A DNA stretch of 64,000 nucleotides. It comes from Cycas panzhihuaensis (lineage: Eukaryota; Cycadophyta). This document shows, piece after piece, positions 1-9,985 of this stretch. Position 1 is the first letter of the stretch. Each line of letters begins with the position of its first letter. Location of the stretch: contig CM041465.1 in the NCBI GenBank assembly GCA_023213395.1, positions 184,519,741 to 184,583,740 of the forward strand, in the 5' to 3' direction. The position numbers and the translations under genes were made by a program. Under the pieces are notes generated by a model, which saw nothing but the letters and a program-made list of their open reading frames with translations, ran no database searches and had not been told where the DNA came from.

Positions 1-552
1 GCACCCCTTCGTTGTCCGTGATCGGCGTTGCATGCGGAGGAGGAGAGGAGCGCAACCAAGGAGGGAAATCCGCCCGCTCGAGCGCGGATCCGGTATTCTT
101 CGATACCTTTCATATTTTCTTTACGCTTTTATGTTTCATTGCATTTCTTGTTATAGAGAACATAAAGGAAAGAAGAAAACAACCTTTATTGTGTATTCGC
201 TTGCTCGTACTATTTCTTTACATTGCATAACATAGGAATAGAAGGCTTGTTTGCGTTGTATCCCTAGCGCATTCTACCGTTTTCTTTACACTTTTGGTTG
301 GTTGCCCCTCGCCGCCTTCTCATTGCCTTGAGAAGTAGTGACTGTGATGATTCTTTTCCCTTCCGGCCATCAGAAGGGTAGGAAGGCCTCGTCTTGCACG
401 GCACTGGAAGCAACCAGCACCTTGCGATCCGTGCCGCGCTCCGACAAGACGGACGTCCGCGAGGTATGATCCTCGCTATTTAGCCTGTTTAGCGTATTGT
501 TTTATGCCCTTCCCGCTAGGCGTTGGATCATTGCCCCGCGGAGAGCGTTTCA
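1..552 (+). repeat. 5' LTR of Gypsy-1, 3' portion only
   Basis: This is nearly identical to 7316-7883 and ends in CA directly before a primer binding site. The left part of the LTR lies outside the window. Relative to the right copy it lacks about 16 bases net, lost as scattered one- or two-base gaps, mostly in C- or G-rich spots. Substitutions are few, and the last 95 or so bases are the same in both copies. Confidence 0.9.
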
Positions 553-553
553 C

Positions 554-572
554 TGGCGACCATACTGGGGAC
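554..572 (+). other. Primer binding site of Gypsy-1
   Basis: TGGCGACCATACTGGGGAC starts one base after the LTR terminal CA. Primer sites of the TGGCGAC...GGGGAC form are usual in Tat-type plant gypsy elements; I recall them as complementary to tRNA-Arg, which should be checked against a tRNA set. The element uses the 3' end of a host tRNA here to start minus-strand DNA synthesis. Confidence 0.7.
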
Positions 573-820
573 TGCCAGTAAGGGAGCTAGATCCGCTTCC
601 CCTTCGTGTTGGTGCTCTTGCCTTTAGGTAGGTTCGCATTCCGTGTTTTGAGTTGGGCAACCCCCAACGGGTTTGCAGTGCTTTCCTTTCTTTTCCTTTT
701 CGCTTTTTCTAACAACGCTCGCGGAGGCGTTGCATGCGACGCTTCTCGCGCCGCGCGGGTTCTGGCCGTTGTTAGAAGACCAATCGTCGCGTTTCATTCC
801 ATCGTCGAACCCCGCTTCTG
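573..820 (+). other. Untranslated leader of Gypsy-1
   Basis: The stretch between the primer binding site and the first plausible gag ATG is rich in C and T and has no protein similarity that I recognise. The short frames in it, on both strands, look like chance frames in GC-rich DNA. Confidence 0.5.
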
Positions 821-2979
821 ATGGAAGGTTACCCGTCTGATTGGGCCTACCATGCCATGACTTCGTGAACTCAAGAGTTCCTTCGTCTGCTCCGGAATCC
901 ACGTGAGGGCGAGGATTCCATCTATTACCCCGATGACCATTTCCACCCGAAGATTTTGAGCCTTGGCTCATGCAATGGAAGATCCGGCCACTGTGAGACC
1001 CGCCACCCCACGGGCGAGCCTTACGAGGAGCGCCTGAGGATCCCCGACTTCGAAGTCCCTTCGACCTCGTATGGCTATGAGGATACCCCTCCGACGCGGC
1101 CGAGGCGCTTAGTACTTTCGAGCGATTCGCCAACCGCCTCCTAGATGGTTAACGGAGATGCTACGCAACGTGGCGTCTTCCTCATCCATGCCCACGTCAT
1201 CTACGGTGATTGATGCTCCCGTCCGCGCGCACACGTCCTATGCCGTGTCTACCCCGGCTCCTAAGACGAGTGTTGCGCCTGCGCCTAGTCGTGGTCCCAC
1301 TTCCTCGGGACGTAGCGGCGCATCTTTCCCTCAACTCGGGGTTAGTATGCCTTGCTCAAACCAAACGCACGTGCCATCACGAACGTGGCGCGTTGCTCCC
1401 TAGTAGGCCTCGAGGCCCTCTACTAGCGCCGCTAGCCATGTAGGACCCACTCCTACATACGTCCGAACCGGTTGGTGGTCCTTCCCTTTACGTGCCCCTG
1501 TGCTGCGTCACAACCTTGGGGGCGGCAAGGGAAACCACCTCCCTGCTCATGGAGTGGACGTTGCACCCATATGGGGTCGCGCCACCTACGGGTGGCCCAT
1601 ATGGGCAAACCCGGTCCCTCACCCTCTGTTCCGACGTCCAGCGACTCCTGGCTGCACAAGACAAGGAGCGCCTCCTTTCGAGTTGCTACCGGCCCCTTTC
1701 CAACAAGGGGCCTCTTTCGAGGAGGGATGGGTATGCCACCCCCATCCATCCCTTTGACGGTTGTCGATCCCTTAGCCCAGGCAAGGACACGTCCTTTCGT
1801 GGACTATAGGTCGACACCTTTATGCGTCGAGGCGCTAAGGACTAACTTGCCGCCTCATCCTCCTGAAGTCCCCAAATTTGACGGGACTTCGTCGCAAGAC
1901 CCAACCGAACATGTGCGCAGCTTTTCCATGGCGTGCATCGACTATTGGGCCTACGACCATATCTTGATGAAGCTCTTCCCGCGGTCCTTGCAGGCGGCGC
2001 CTCAAGTGGTTCTACCGCCTTCCGCCCATTCGATTTCCTCATTCCAAGGCTAGTGGACGAGTTCGTCAACTACTTTGACGTAGCTCGTCCATTCGAAAGC
2101 GGAATGAAGGCGCTTCTGTCGCTCAAACAAGGTCACGATGAGATGAATCGTGACTTTGTGCGACGTTTTCACGACCTTCTTCATTCCACCAAGGCCACCT
2201 TGCCTGAGGAGTTGAAGAGGGATCTTTTTGTCAATGCACTTCGCCCCGAAGTGCATGTGGAAGTCCTCAAGATGGGGGCAACCACGTGTGACTCCGCGAT
2301 TTCGAGGTGTTTGATGTTGGAGGCCATTGAGATCCAGGCTGGACTCAAGAAACCTCCCAAGCCCTCACAACGTCGTGAGGCACCTCCCCCAGCGAAGGAA
2401 ACCGCACCTTCGCAGCCCGCTAGGTCCGCCCCTCATCCGACTGAGAGGACCCTAGATCCACTTACCTCCGCCATTCGCTCATTCGAGCGCACGATGAAGG
2501 AGCTAAAACTCTAGCCTCCTTCGTCGCCTACCTCCCATAGACCTGTCCAGCAGACTTCTCGTATGATGCCCCCCAAAGGGGGTAACACCCAACCTTCTCA
2601 AGCAAGGAGGACCGATCCTCCCCTTGAGAAGAGGTGGTGTTCCATCCACGGGGAGTGTTTCCATGACGATGCGCATCACGGGCACAGCACCCACGCGACT
2701 CGTCCCCTAGGCGAGCATCGAGACCTAACCTCGATCAGCCTGTTCATAGAGACCCGTTCCCCAAACATGGGGAACGTGGTCACGATGTTCAGCAAAGATA
2801 CAGTCAGAATCGGGATAGATCTCCCGATCCTCGCCCTTCGCATGGTAGAGGGAAGGGTATGCGAAGGTCACCTTCCCCTTCGCGCTCCCCTGACCACCGT
2901 GCTCCATCACCTTCGCAGTCCCGCTACAAGGGAAAGAAGGTTGTCCAATTGCTTGAGACCACTCCGTTATATGCCTTAA
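821..2979 (+). pseudogene. gag: Gag polyprotein of Gypsy-1, interrupted
   Basis: Gag packages the element RNA. The likely start is the ATG at 821, followed by MEGYPSDWAYHAMTS and then a TGA at 866-868 that looks like a former CGA. The same frame runs on past it (EFLRLLRNPREGEDSIYYPD). The core domain is seen at 1850-2514: KFDGTSSQDPTEHV, then LMKLFPRSLQ, then LVDEFVNYFDVARPFES, the usual order in plant gypsy Gag. A frameshift lies near 1990-2050, between the second and third blocks. After a TAG at 2512-2514 (a likely former CAG) the frame continues through 2979 and includes WCSIHGECFHDDAHHGH at about 2634-2684, a decayed zinc-knuckle-like segment. Some breaks may be base-calling errors rather than true mutations. 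Confidence 0.75.
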
Positions 2980-3099
2980 CTTGGGTCCCCAGTCGCTAAA
3001 GAGGCAGCTGGTGCCTCTTCATCCACATCTTACCTTGATCCTCTTCCGGAAGCCGTTCCTCCGGAGGTTCCTGCGCTTCCCAAGACTATTCCCGTCCGC

Positions 3100-4004
3100 C
3101 CCGGTCGATTCGACTTTAGAAGGGCGCTTACCCAACCCACAGGGAAGGGTAAACCCTTTTCTATCGTTGACGAGCTCTATACCGTCACTGCGGGAATGTC
3201 CTTGATGGACGTCTTGAGAAGCTGCCCTGAGCAACGTGCTCTTCTTCTTGAAGCTCTTGGCCAACAAGACGCTTCCATCCATGCGATAGGTGCTACCTCC
3301 CATGGGCCACCTGTCATCTCATTTGATCCTAGAGATCTCCCATCTCCCAAAGAAGCGGGAGAAGCTTTTACGTGCATTCGTCATTACCATTGACACTCCT
3401 GATTGTATCGTAAAGAGGACCATTGTAGATAATGGCTCCTCGGTTAATGCTATGCCTGCGCGTATGCTCAAGGAGCTAGGCATAGTAGCTCTTGAGTCAT
3501 CCTTGGAAATGCCAAGGGTATGATGGGATCGAGAAGTCCCTCCGGGGCGCCTCCCTATCCCTCACCTTAGGAGGGAAAACTGTTTCTGTCGAAGTTGCTG
3601 TACTCGATGTCGATGTAGAGTACAACCTCTTGTTGGGCCGACCATGGCTCGACCAAATGGGAGCAGTCTGCTCCACGCAATGGGGGCAACTTAAATTTGT
3701 CCATGAAGGACAAGTTAAAGTTGTCGCCCGTGAGCCTATGCCGTCTCACACCTCTCATCCAGCCTGCCAGGCTGTTTTCGATGATGAAGATAGTGATCCT
3801 GAGGAGGTTACCCCTTCCGTGGGACCTTTGTTTCAGGAGACCGACCTTCATCAGTCGAGCCCTATGCCACGTCATGAGCCAAACCTAGTTAGGTTTGCCC
3901 CGATTGGCGTAGGTGGTTACGGTTACTTAGCCGCCATGAGTGATTCTGATTCGGATAGCGAGGGTTATGGGCCCTCTCCTCGACGTGTCACCCTGGTTTC
4001 GTGA
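3100..4004 (+). pseudogene. Aspartic protease region of Gypsy-1
   Basis: Protease cuts the Gag-Pol polyprotein. A leading block (FSIVDELYTVTAGMSLMDVL, from about 3157) is followed by SFDPRDLPSP, which precedes the protease in Tat-type elements. The active-site block DNGSSVNAMP begins at 3428, with DNG in place of the usual DTG, as is common in plant gypsy. The C-terminal block YNLLLGRPWLDQMGAV is at about 3621-3660. The protein runs in three frames, with breaks near 3390 and 3520, so one or two single-base gaps are enough to explain the disruption. It ends in an acidic DSDSDSE tail and a TGA at 4002-4004. The same frame stays open to 4412. Confidence 0.8.
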
Positions 4005-4412
4005 ACACCTAGGGGAATATCTCGATCAGATATTCCCGCTCTTCCTCATTCTACAGTGGCTCCCGAGCCACTGGTCCTAAACCAGCCATTTATCTTACCT
4101 TCTCGACCCCCCCGAGCGGTTTCACGTAGGCGCCCACGTCGGCGAGCCACTCGTAGAGGCATTTCTTCTTCACGCTCTAGATCCTTACCTCGGACTAGAG
4201 CCACTCTTACTCGTATGCAACCTTGCCATGCGATCCATCGCGTGCCAGGTCCGTTGCACTCATCTGATTCCGACCATAGCAAGTTTACTGGTAGACCTAG
4301 TCACACTAGGCCTACTCTTCATCACCTATCTCCTACCCTGCGTGTGACTACCCCTACCTTTATGGGGCCTAGGCACACCTCTTCCTCTCTTCACGCTCCG
4401 AAACGAGCCTAA
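4005..4412 (+). other. Open frame continuing after the protease stop, Arg/Ser-rich
   Basis: The frame of the protease continues without a stop for about 135 codons after the TGA at 4002-4004. It encodes a basic Arg/Ser/Pro-rich stretch (for example RRRPRRRATRRGISSSRSRS) with no domain that I recognise. In complete gypsy elements a spacer of this kind separates protease from reverse transcriptase; here it runs into the 85-bp repeats instead. It may be translated by readthrough, or the TGA may be a decayed CGA, or it may be an untranslated relic. Confidence 0.4.
4013..4037 (+). other. Perfect 10-bp hairpin just after the protease stop codon
   Basis: GGGAATATCT, a five-base loop (cgatc), then AGATATTCCC. 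It starts eight bases after the TGA at 4002-4004. The stem is perfect, while the flanking DNA shows no other strong pairing. Confidence 0.6.
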
Positions 4413-4649
4413 ACTACCATTTTAAATTGTTCCCATTCCTCCTAACCACGGGTGGAATGGCAATTTAAGATGGATCCTTGCTCCGAAACGAGCCTAAACT
4501 ACCATTTTAGATTGTTCCCATTCCTCCCAACCACGGGTGGAATGGCAATTTAAGATGGATTCACGCTCTGAAATGAGCTTAAACTACCATCTTAAATTGT
4601 CCCCATTCTTCCCAGCCATGGGTGGAATGGCAATTTAAGGTGGATTCTC
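4395..4649 (+). repeat. Three tandem 85-bp repeats, each a fold-back unit
   Basis: Units begin at 4395, 4480 and 4565, giving a period of exactly 85 bases. Each carries GAGCCTAAACTACCAT (copy 3: GAGCTTAAACTACCAT), then TTTAAATTG and CCATTCCTCC, then GGGTGGAATGGCAATTTAAG and ATGGAT. The left half (CCATYTTAAATTG...CCATTCCTCC) is an imperfect inverted complement of the right half (GGTGGAATGG...CAATTTAAGATGG), so each unit can fold into a stem of roughly 25 pairs. Copies differ by only a few substitutions. The array lies where the reverse transcriptase gene would be expected. Confidence 0.9.
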
Positions 4650-4932
4650 GTTTCTTCTTCCAGTTCCTCATGGAACCCGCGTTCCGTCGCTCTTGGGAAC
4701 CTTTGTCCTCCTACTTGGGCATTCCCCAACTGGGACGACGCTATGGAGTATCGTTACTCCTCCTTCCGTGCTTGTCGTTTCCTTTGCATATTCCGCTATG
4801 CTCCCCTGTGGACGTGCATGTCACTTTATTTCTAACCTCACACCTCTCGATTACCTCTACTCACAGGGGGATGTGTGTGCTCCTGTTAGACATATGGCCA
4901 TACACGGAAGGAAACACATGCATCTTCATATT

Positions 4933-5014
4933 TACAAAATCTACATATCCAGCATATCCCGAGACACCTCAACGCTGAGGCCGACAGCCTCGTCCACCTC
5001 ATCCTTGAGTGTCG
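4933..5014 (+). pseudogene. Possible RNase H tail fragment of Gypsy-1 pol
   Basis: One frame reads LHIQHIPRHLNAEADSLV and then HLILE. The pattern HIPR-x2-N-x2-AD-x-L is what is seen at the end of RNase H domains of retroelements. No other part of the domain is readable upstream and the frame closes soon after. If real, it shows that this element descends from one with a full pol gene. A chance match in GC-rich DNA cannot be excluded. Confidence 0.35.
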
Positions 5015-5990
5015 CCTCCCTCTTCTTGACGACCGCCCCTGAGACTTGCCTGGCCAGCCCGTGCCCAAGTTTTCGGTTGTTATCGATTAAACGTACTTGT
5101 TTTACTTTGCTGGATGCCTCTCACTTCACGTTGTACTTCGGCAACGGGGGCATCCCCTTTCACTTGCTTATTCCAGTTGCAGGTCGATGCTTAGACGACG
5201 CGTAGGCAGCCCCTACGTCGTCCTCGTCTCTGTCTCCCTTGTCCACGCGTTCCGCCATGACACTTGCCTACGCCCTTGGATCACGTGCTGCTCTTGATTG
5301 CTCTTATATATATATATGCATGTGCTACTCATGTTTTCTTGATTGTCAGCATTCGCCATCACATTACGCTTCCGAGCAGTGAGGCTCACGCCATAGGCGG
5401 TGTTTCCGCCATCGGGGAATGGACTCGGACGATCGACCTGTGTTTGTGCAGGTATATGTTCTTACTTTTCTTACTTATGATTGCTAAGGTAATTTAGAAT
5501 AGTTTGATTGACATGTGCTGCGCCGCGTGCTCGTTTGCTGCTCATTATGCATGTGCCTAACGGCACCTCTTAGCCTATGACGACTCACTGAGGGGCATCC
5601 ATAAGCGGATCGACACCCGTATGGCGTCTGACCACTCACGATGTCTCCATGGTTTCTCGGGATGCTCCCGCCATTTCGTTTGTCCTTATTGCCACATGCC
5701 ACTTATGTTGCAAACCCTTCCTAAGCTGGTTTAACCCTTAGCTAGGGCTCTTTGCACCATTTTGGGTACTTGCTCACCGCCTGGCCTTCCCCGATTGATT
5801 TAATTCATGCTCGCCCTTGTTCTTACCTTAAAAGCTGATTTTATGACTTTTAGGTTGCTTTTTCTCTTTTTCAATTTTGTCTGCATCAAACTTAGTGGTA
5901 CCACAAAGTTTGCAATGGCACTCGTCTGCATGATAAACTTAAGCGTGACCGCGAAGTTCACCGCATGATCGCTTAAAATTTGAAAAAAGA
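5015..5990 (+). other. Non-coding 3' region of Gypsy-1
   Basis: I recognise no coding pattern here. It should hold the polypurine tract and the start of the 3' LTR, but because the 5' LTR start lies outside the window I cannot fix that boundary. A purine run near 5980 (gaaaaaagaaacc) is one weak candidate for the tract. Confidence 0.4.
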
Positions 5991-7883
5991 AACCACGATG
6001 GCTGCCATGAATCGGCCACAGGTCTCGACCAGTTGGAGGCGCGAGGCCCCAACGTTCACTTGCTATGCCCAAGGCATAAAAACCTTTTTTTCATTCATTT
6101 GCCTCATTCTTGAGTTCACTTTTCTAGACTTCCAAGCAAAAACTCTCTACTAAAAGACAAAGGAAAACACAGAAACTAAGGATTTTCATGTACAGCAGCT
6201 TGAGCAGGTGAAGTGGGCTACTACCACTGGAGTTGCAGGCCATTCTTTGCCCCTACGTCTCTCCATCATAAGCTTCACCTTCTCTTACAAATACTCAAAG
6301 ATCCAAAGCATTTCTTCACAAGAAAGACTACTCCAAAGGACAACTTCTAGCTCCCATCTTGCATGGGCTTCCTCCTTCAATCTTCTTGCAAAGGACACTT
6401 AAAACCAGCCTTAGACACTTTGCTTGTCTTCTTGCTCCAGTGGCCAAGTGCATGCATGCATGCTCTCCTTCATTCAAGGTATTTCTTGTCTCTTGTTGGT
6501 GCATTTTTCCTTGCTTTTTGTTGTTCTATTTGCAAGCTCTTCTCCCTCTTTTGCGTGAACTTCCTTTGGGATCTCCTTTGTCATTTGATGCAAGTAACCT
6601 TAGCTAGTTGTGGCTTACTATAGTCTTTGCCCTAGATTGGGTGCATTTTCTTGCATTCCCTTGAGATCCATCCTTCCCCTCTTAGCTTTCTCTTCTACCA
6701 TTTCCTAAGCTAGCCGGCATAAAGGGTTTCCACGAGGATTTGAGGGAGATAGGCGGGGTTCCGTCCCCTATTGCCGTCCTTCTCCCCAAGGGTTCCGTCC
6801 CTTATCCTCTCCCCCTTTAGCACCCGTGCTTTCTTAGGAAACAGACTAGGAAGTCTTAGAGAGTTGGGTTGAGTTTCCCTCTTGGTGTAGAAATCATTAC
6901 TACATGACTCACCTTGTTGCATGTTAGCACTTGTTTTCCCTATACCGTGGAGACCTCTCGTGGGTGAGTTAGCCATCCAGGGCTACACTCGATCCCATTT
7001 GGTGCTTTTGTGGTGTCGATAGCTTGCATGCTTACCATACGATTAGTTTCATTTTCGTTACATGTTGGTGCTTAACTACATTTTGCTAGCGTAGTTGATT
7101 TCATTTTCGGTATATACACATATATCTTGTTGTGCTTAGAGCCTCTCTCGAGAGGAAGGCGTTTGTTGGGATTGTTTGCGAGGATTGCGTTGGAGGAATC
7201 ATTGCGAGATCGACCTAGCTTGGCCCCATATGGTATTTCTTCTCCCTTTTTGGTTGAGCTTTGCTTTCGTTTCCTTCATTTCATTTAGTCCTTACATGCT
7301 TTTGGGGAGGTAAGTGCACCCCCTTCGTTGTCTGCGATCGACGTTGCATGCGCGGGAGGAGGAGAGGAGCGCAACCAAGGAGGGAAATCCAGCCTGCTCG
7401 AGCCGGATCCAGGTATTCTTCGCATACCTTTCATATTTTCTTTACGCTTTTATGTTTCATTGCATTTACTGTTATAGAGAACATAAAGGAAAGAAGAAAA
7501 CAACCTTTTATTGTGTATTTGCTTGCTCGTACTATTTCTTTACATTGCATAACATAGGAATAGAAGGCTTGTTTGCGTTGTATCCCCTAGCCGCATTCTA
7601 CCCCGTTTTCTTTACACTTTTGGTTGGTTGCCCCCTCGTCGCCTTCTCATTGCCTTGAGAAGTAGTGACGCGCGAGGATTCTTTTCCCTTCTCGGCCATC
7701 CGAAGGGTAGGAAGGCCTCGTCTTGCACGGCTACAGGAAGCAACCGAGCACCTTGCGATCCGTGCCGCGCTCCACAAGACGGACGTCCCGCGAGGTATGA
7801 TCCTCGCTATTTAGCCTGTTTAGCGTATTGTTTTATGCCCTTCCCGCTAGGCGTTGGATCATTGCCCCGCGGAGAGCGTTTCA
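5991..7883 (+). repeat. 3' LTR of Gypsy-1, left boundary uncertain
   Basis: Only 7316-7883 is proven by its match to 1-552. The LTR must extend further left, because the window begins part-way through the other copy. GGCATAAAAACC near 6072 resembles a TATA box followed by a T-rich leader, as expected near the U3-R boundary. The LTR ends in CA at 7883, and the next five bases (gaagg) would be the target duplication. No protein-coding frame is convincing in this stretch. Confidence 0.6.
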
Positions 7884-8521
7884 GAAGGCAAAGTGAATAA
7901 ACATCTTTATTTATCAATTATGTGTTTTGTTTTTCTCTTACCTTCTTATTCGCTTACATAAGAAAAGAATAAATATTTGGAAGTTTAATAAAGTAGTTCT
8001 TGGAAATAAAACTTGCAATTCTTTTCTATCCTTTCACTTTCTCTTGAGTATATTTAAAAGATTAAAAAAGGAAAGTAAAGGACTAAGCAATAGGATAAAT
8101 ATAAGTACAACTTAAGCACCTAAATTTCCTTTGTCTCTTATGATTATTGGTATTTTACTCACATTCTTAAATCATTTAAGAAAAACACAAAGTGAAATGA
8201 GAAGGAAGTACATGTTGTATTTTATATGGTTTGATTGATTGTATGCTTATTTTTTAAGAATGCATGTTGGTTTATATATGTAAACTTGGCTTGTTAATAG
8301 TTGATTTAATTAACTAGATTTAGATTTATCTCTTTTTAATGTGTATACAAATTATGTCATAACCTACATTCATTTAATTCCTTCTTCATAGATTAAACTC
8401 ACAAGTAGACAAGATCCTTTTTTAGGGATTAGTTAAAAGGGTTGACCCTAAAGACTAGTTACTTAAGTTTTCTCTACTTATAGAGTTGCTCTAAAGCAAC
8501 TGGCCCCAAGCCAATAAACCA
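7884..8521 (+). repeat. 5' LTR of Gypsy-2, 3' portion left after Gypsy-1 insertion
   Basis: It matches 25766-26421, for example in the shared blocks TCCTTTCACTTTCTCTTGAG and GACTAAGCAATAGGATAAAT. It ends in AAACCA at 8521, four bases before a primer-binding-site-like sequence. The left part of this LTR lies on the far side of Gypsy-1, outside the window. Confidence 0.8.
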
Positions 8522-8525
8522 TTTT

Positions 8526-8541
8526 TGGTGACCTTGTTAGG
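8526..8541 (+). other. Primer binding site remnant of Gypsy-2
   Basis: TGGTGACCTTGTTAGG follows the LTR end and resembles the primer site of Gypsy-1 (TGGCGACC...TGGGGAC) after C-to-T and G-to-A changes. This supports 8521 as the LTR end. Confidence 0.55.
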
Positions 8542-9985
8542 AAAGTTGTCGAAACTTCCTATTTGCTTGCTTTAGACCTACATCATTTATTACTATTTAT
8601 GACCAGTCAAGGAAATTTCCTCATACTTTACTACTTTATTGATTGGGTAAAATTCTTTATTCTTATTTAGGATATTTAATTTTTCACTAAATTTTCTATT
8701 GTTACCCTTATCTCTCTATTTTGATGGATATTCCTCTTTATACTTAACCTAGGAGATCTAGGAGGCAATAAGGCCTCTCTTCTTAATAACATGAGTATGA
8801 CTACCATTAAAAATTTGTGCCCTAAGAGGATTATTTAACTTATGAAGATTATTCTAAATGCTGGGGATATGGGACTTACACTTATCCTTCTAAAGAATCA
8901 ACTAATTTATATGAAGTCCCTATCAAGTAGAGTTATCTTGATTATCCTCAAACATACTTAGAAAATCCATCTTTCTTAACCTCTTCTACCATTCAAGAAA
9001 AGGGTCAAGTTGTCCATCCATATTATGAACATGTGCTTATTAATATCCCTTCTCTTATTCTTATCCTTAGTTGCCAAGACCTATTTTATCAAGATACTCA
9101 TACCATGACAATGTTCTCACACCTAGTTCCTGAGCAACATAAAGAATAAACCAATCCCCTTACATAAGAGCATCAATCCTTATAAAATGACCACCCTCAT
9201 ATAACTAATGTTCCATCTTCTCCTCCTCATTTTCATCCTCCTACTCCCAAGGCACCTCTTGCCCCACCCAATAAAACAAGATACTAGGTCAACCCATTCC
9301 TAACCTCATGTGTTGGTTAACTCCATGCGAGGAGGAACTCATATTCCTCTTGTGCCTTTGGTTTCCTATGATGTCCTACTTGAGAGCTCTACTTAAGAGC
9401 ATTATCTTCCCTTTAGGACATCCACATAAAGCCTCTATATATTATCAAGTACCTCACTTTGGATCAAGTAGAGGACCCTCCCTTATATGTAAGTAGAAGT
9501 ATCTACATTCAATTTCACAAGTTCCATCATCGAGTAGATCCATCCCTTTCCATGCTCCCTTTTTCCCTACTAAGAGAATCCCACATCCTTTACCTTATCA
9601 AAACATAATATATAGTGTGAGATTGCCTCTTTCCCCTTCACATAAGGGACCTATACCTTTAACACCTTTATATCCTTCATATGACACTTACACTAATGCT
9701 TAAGGTATATAAAGTGGATCTCATGCACATGTTATCATTAACCATCATACACATCAACAACATATCCTTAGACCCATAAAGGGACCTATGCCATCCTTTG
9801 GTCCTAGACCTCGTAACCTTTATCTACCTTATCTATCACATATACTACCCTCCCTTTAATATAATCCTTTAATTCAATAATATCCTATTGCTCAAATAGG
9901 TTCCCACCTTAATCTTGCTGCATGGTTTATAACTACTTATCCTCAACCTTCTTATATATCCTATTATAATTAATTGCTACTTGGG
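8542..9985 (+). other. Leader and possible gag N-terminus of Gypsy-2
   Basis: AT-rich, with no long frame. By position it should correspond to the leader and first half of gag in Gypsy-1 (573-1850), but I cannot align it by eye with confidence. Confidence 0.4.

Larger units (their letters stand above)
1..7883 (+). mobile_element. Gypsy-1: young Ty3/gypsy LTR retrotransposon, 5' end outside window
   Basis: Bases 1-552 recur almost unchanged at 7316-7883, so these are the downstream ends of the two LTRs. Between them lie, in order, a primer binding site, a gag-like reading frame, an aspartic protease, an array of 85-bp repeats and a non-coding 3' region. The Gag and protease patterns (DNGSSVN, LLGRPWL) are those of Ty3/gypsy elements of the Tat/Ogre type; the lineage call is inference. 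I could not find a reverse transcriptase or integrase, so the element looks non-autonomous. It is much richer in G+C and CpG than everything downstream. It is inserted inside the LTR of the older Gypsy-2: the sequence starting at 7884 matches the middle of an LTR copy at 25766. Confidence 0.85.

Noticed and set aside
624-1133. A 169-codon minus-strand frame in Gypsy-1
   Set aside because: It is the shadow of the gag region on the opposite strand. GC-rich DNA gives long chance frames, and the product shows no domain.
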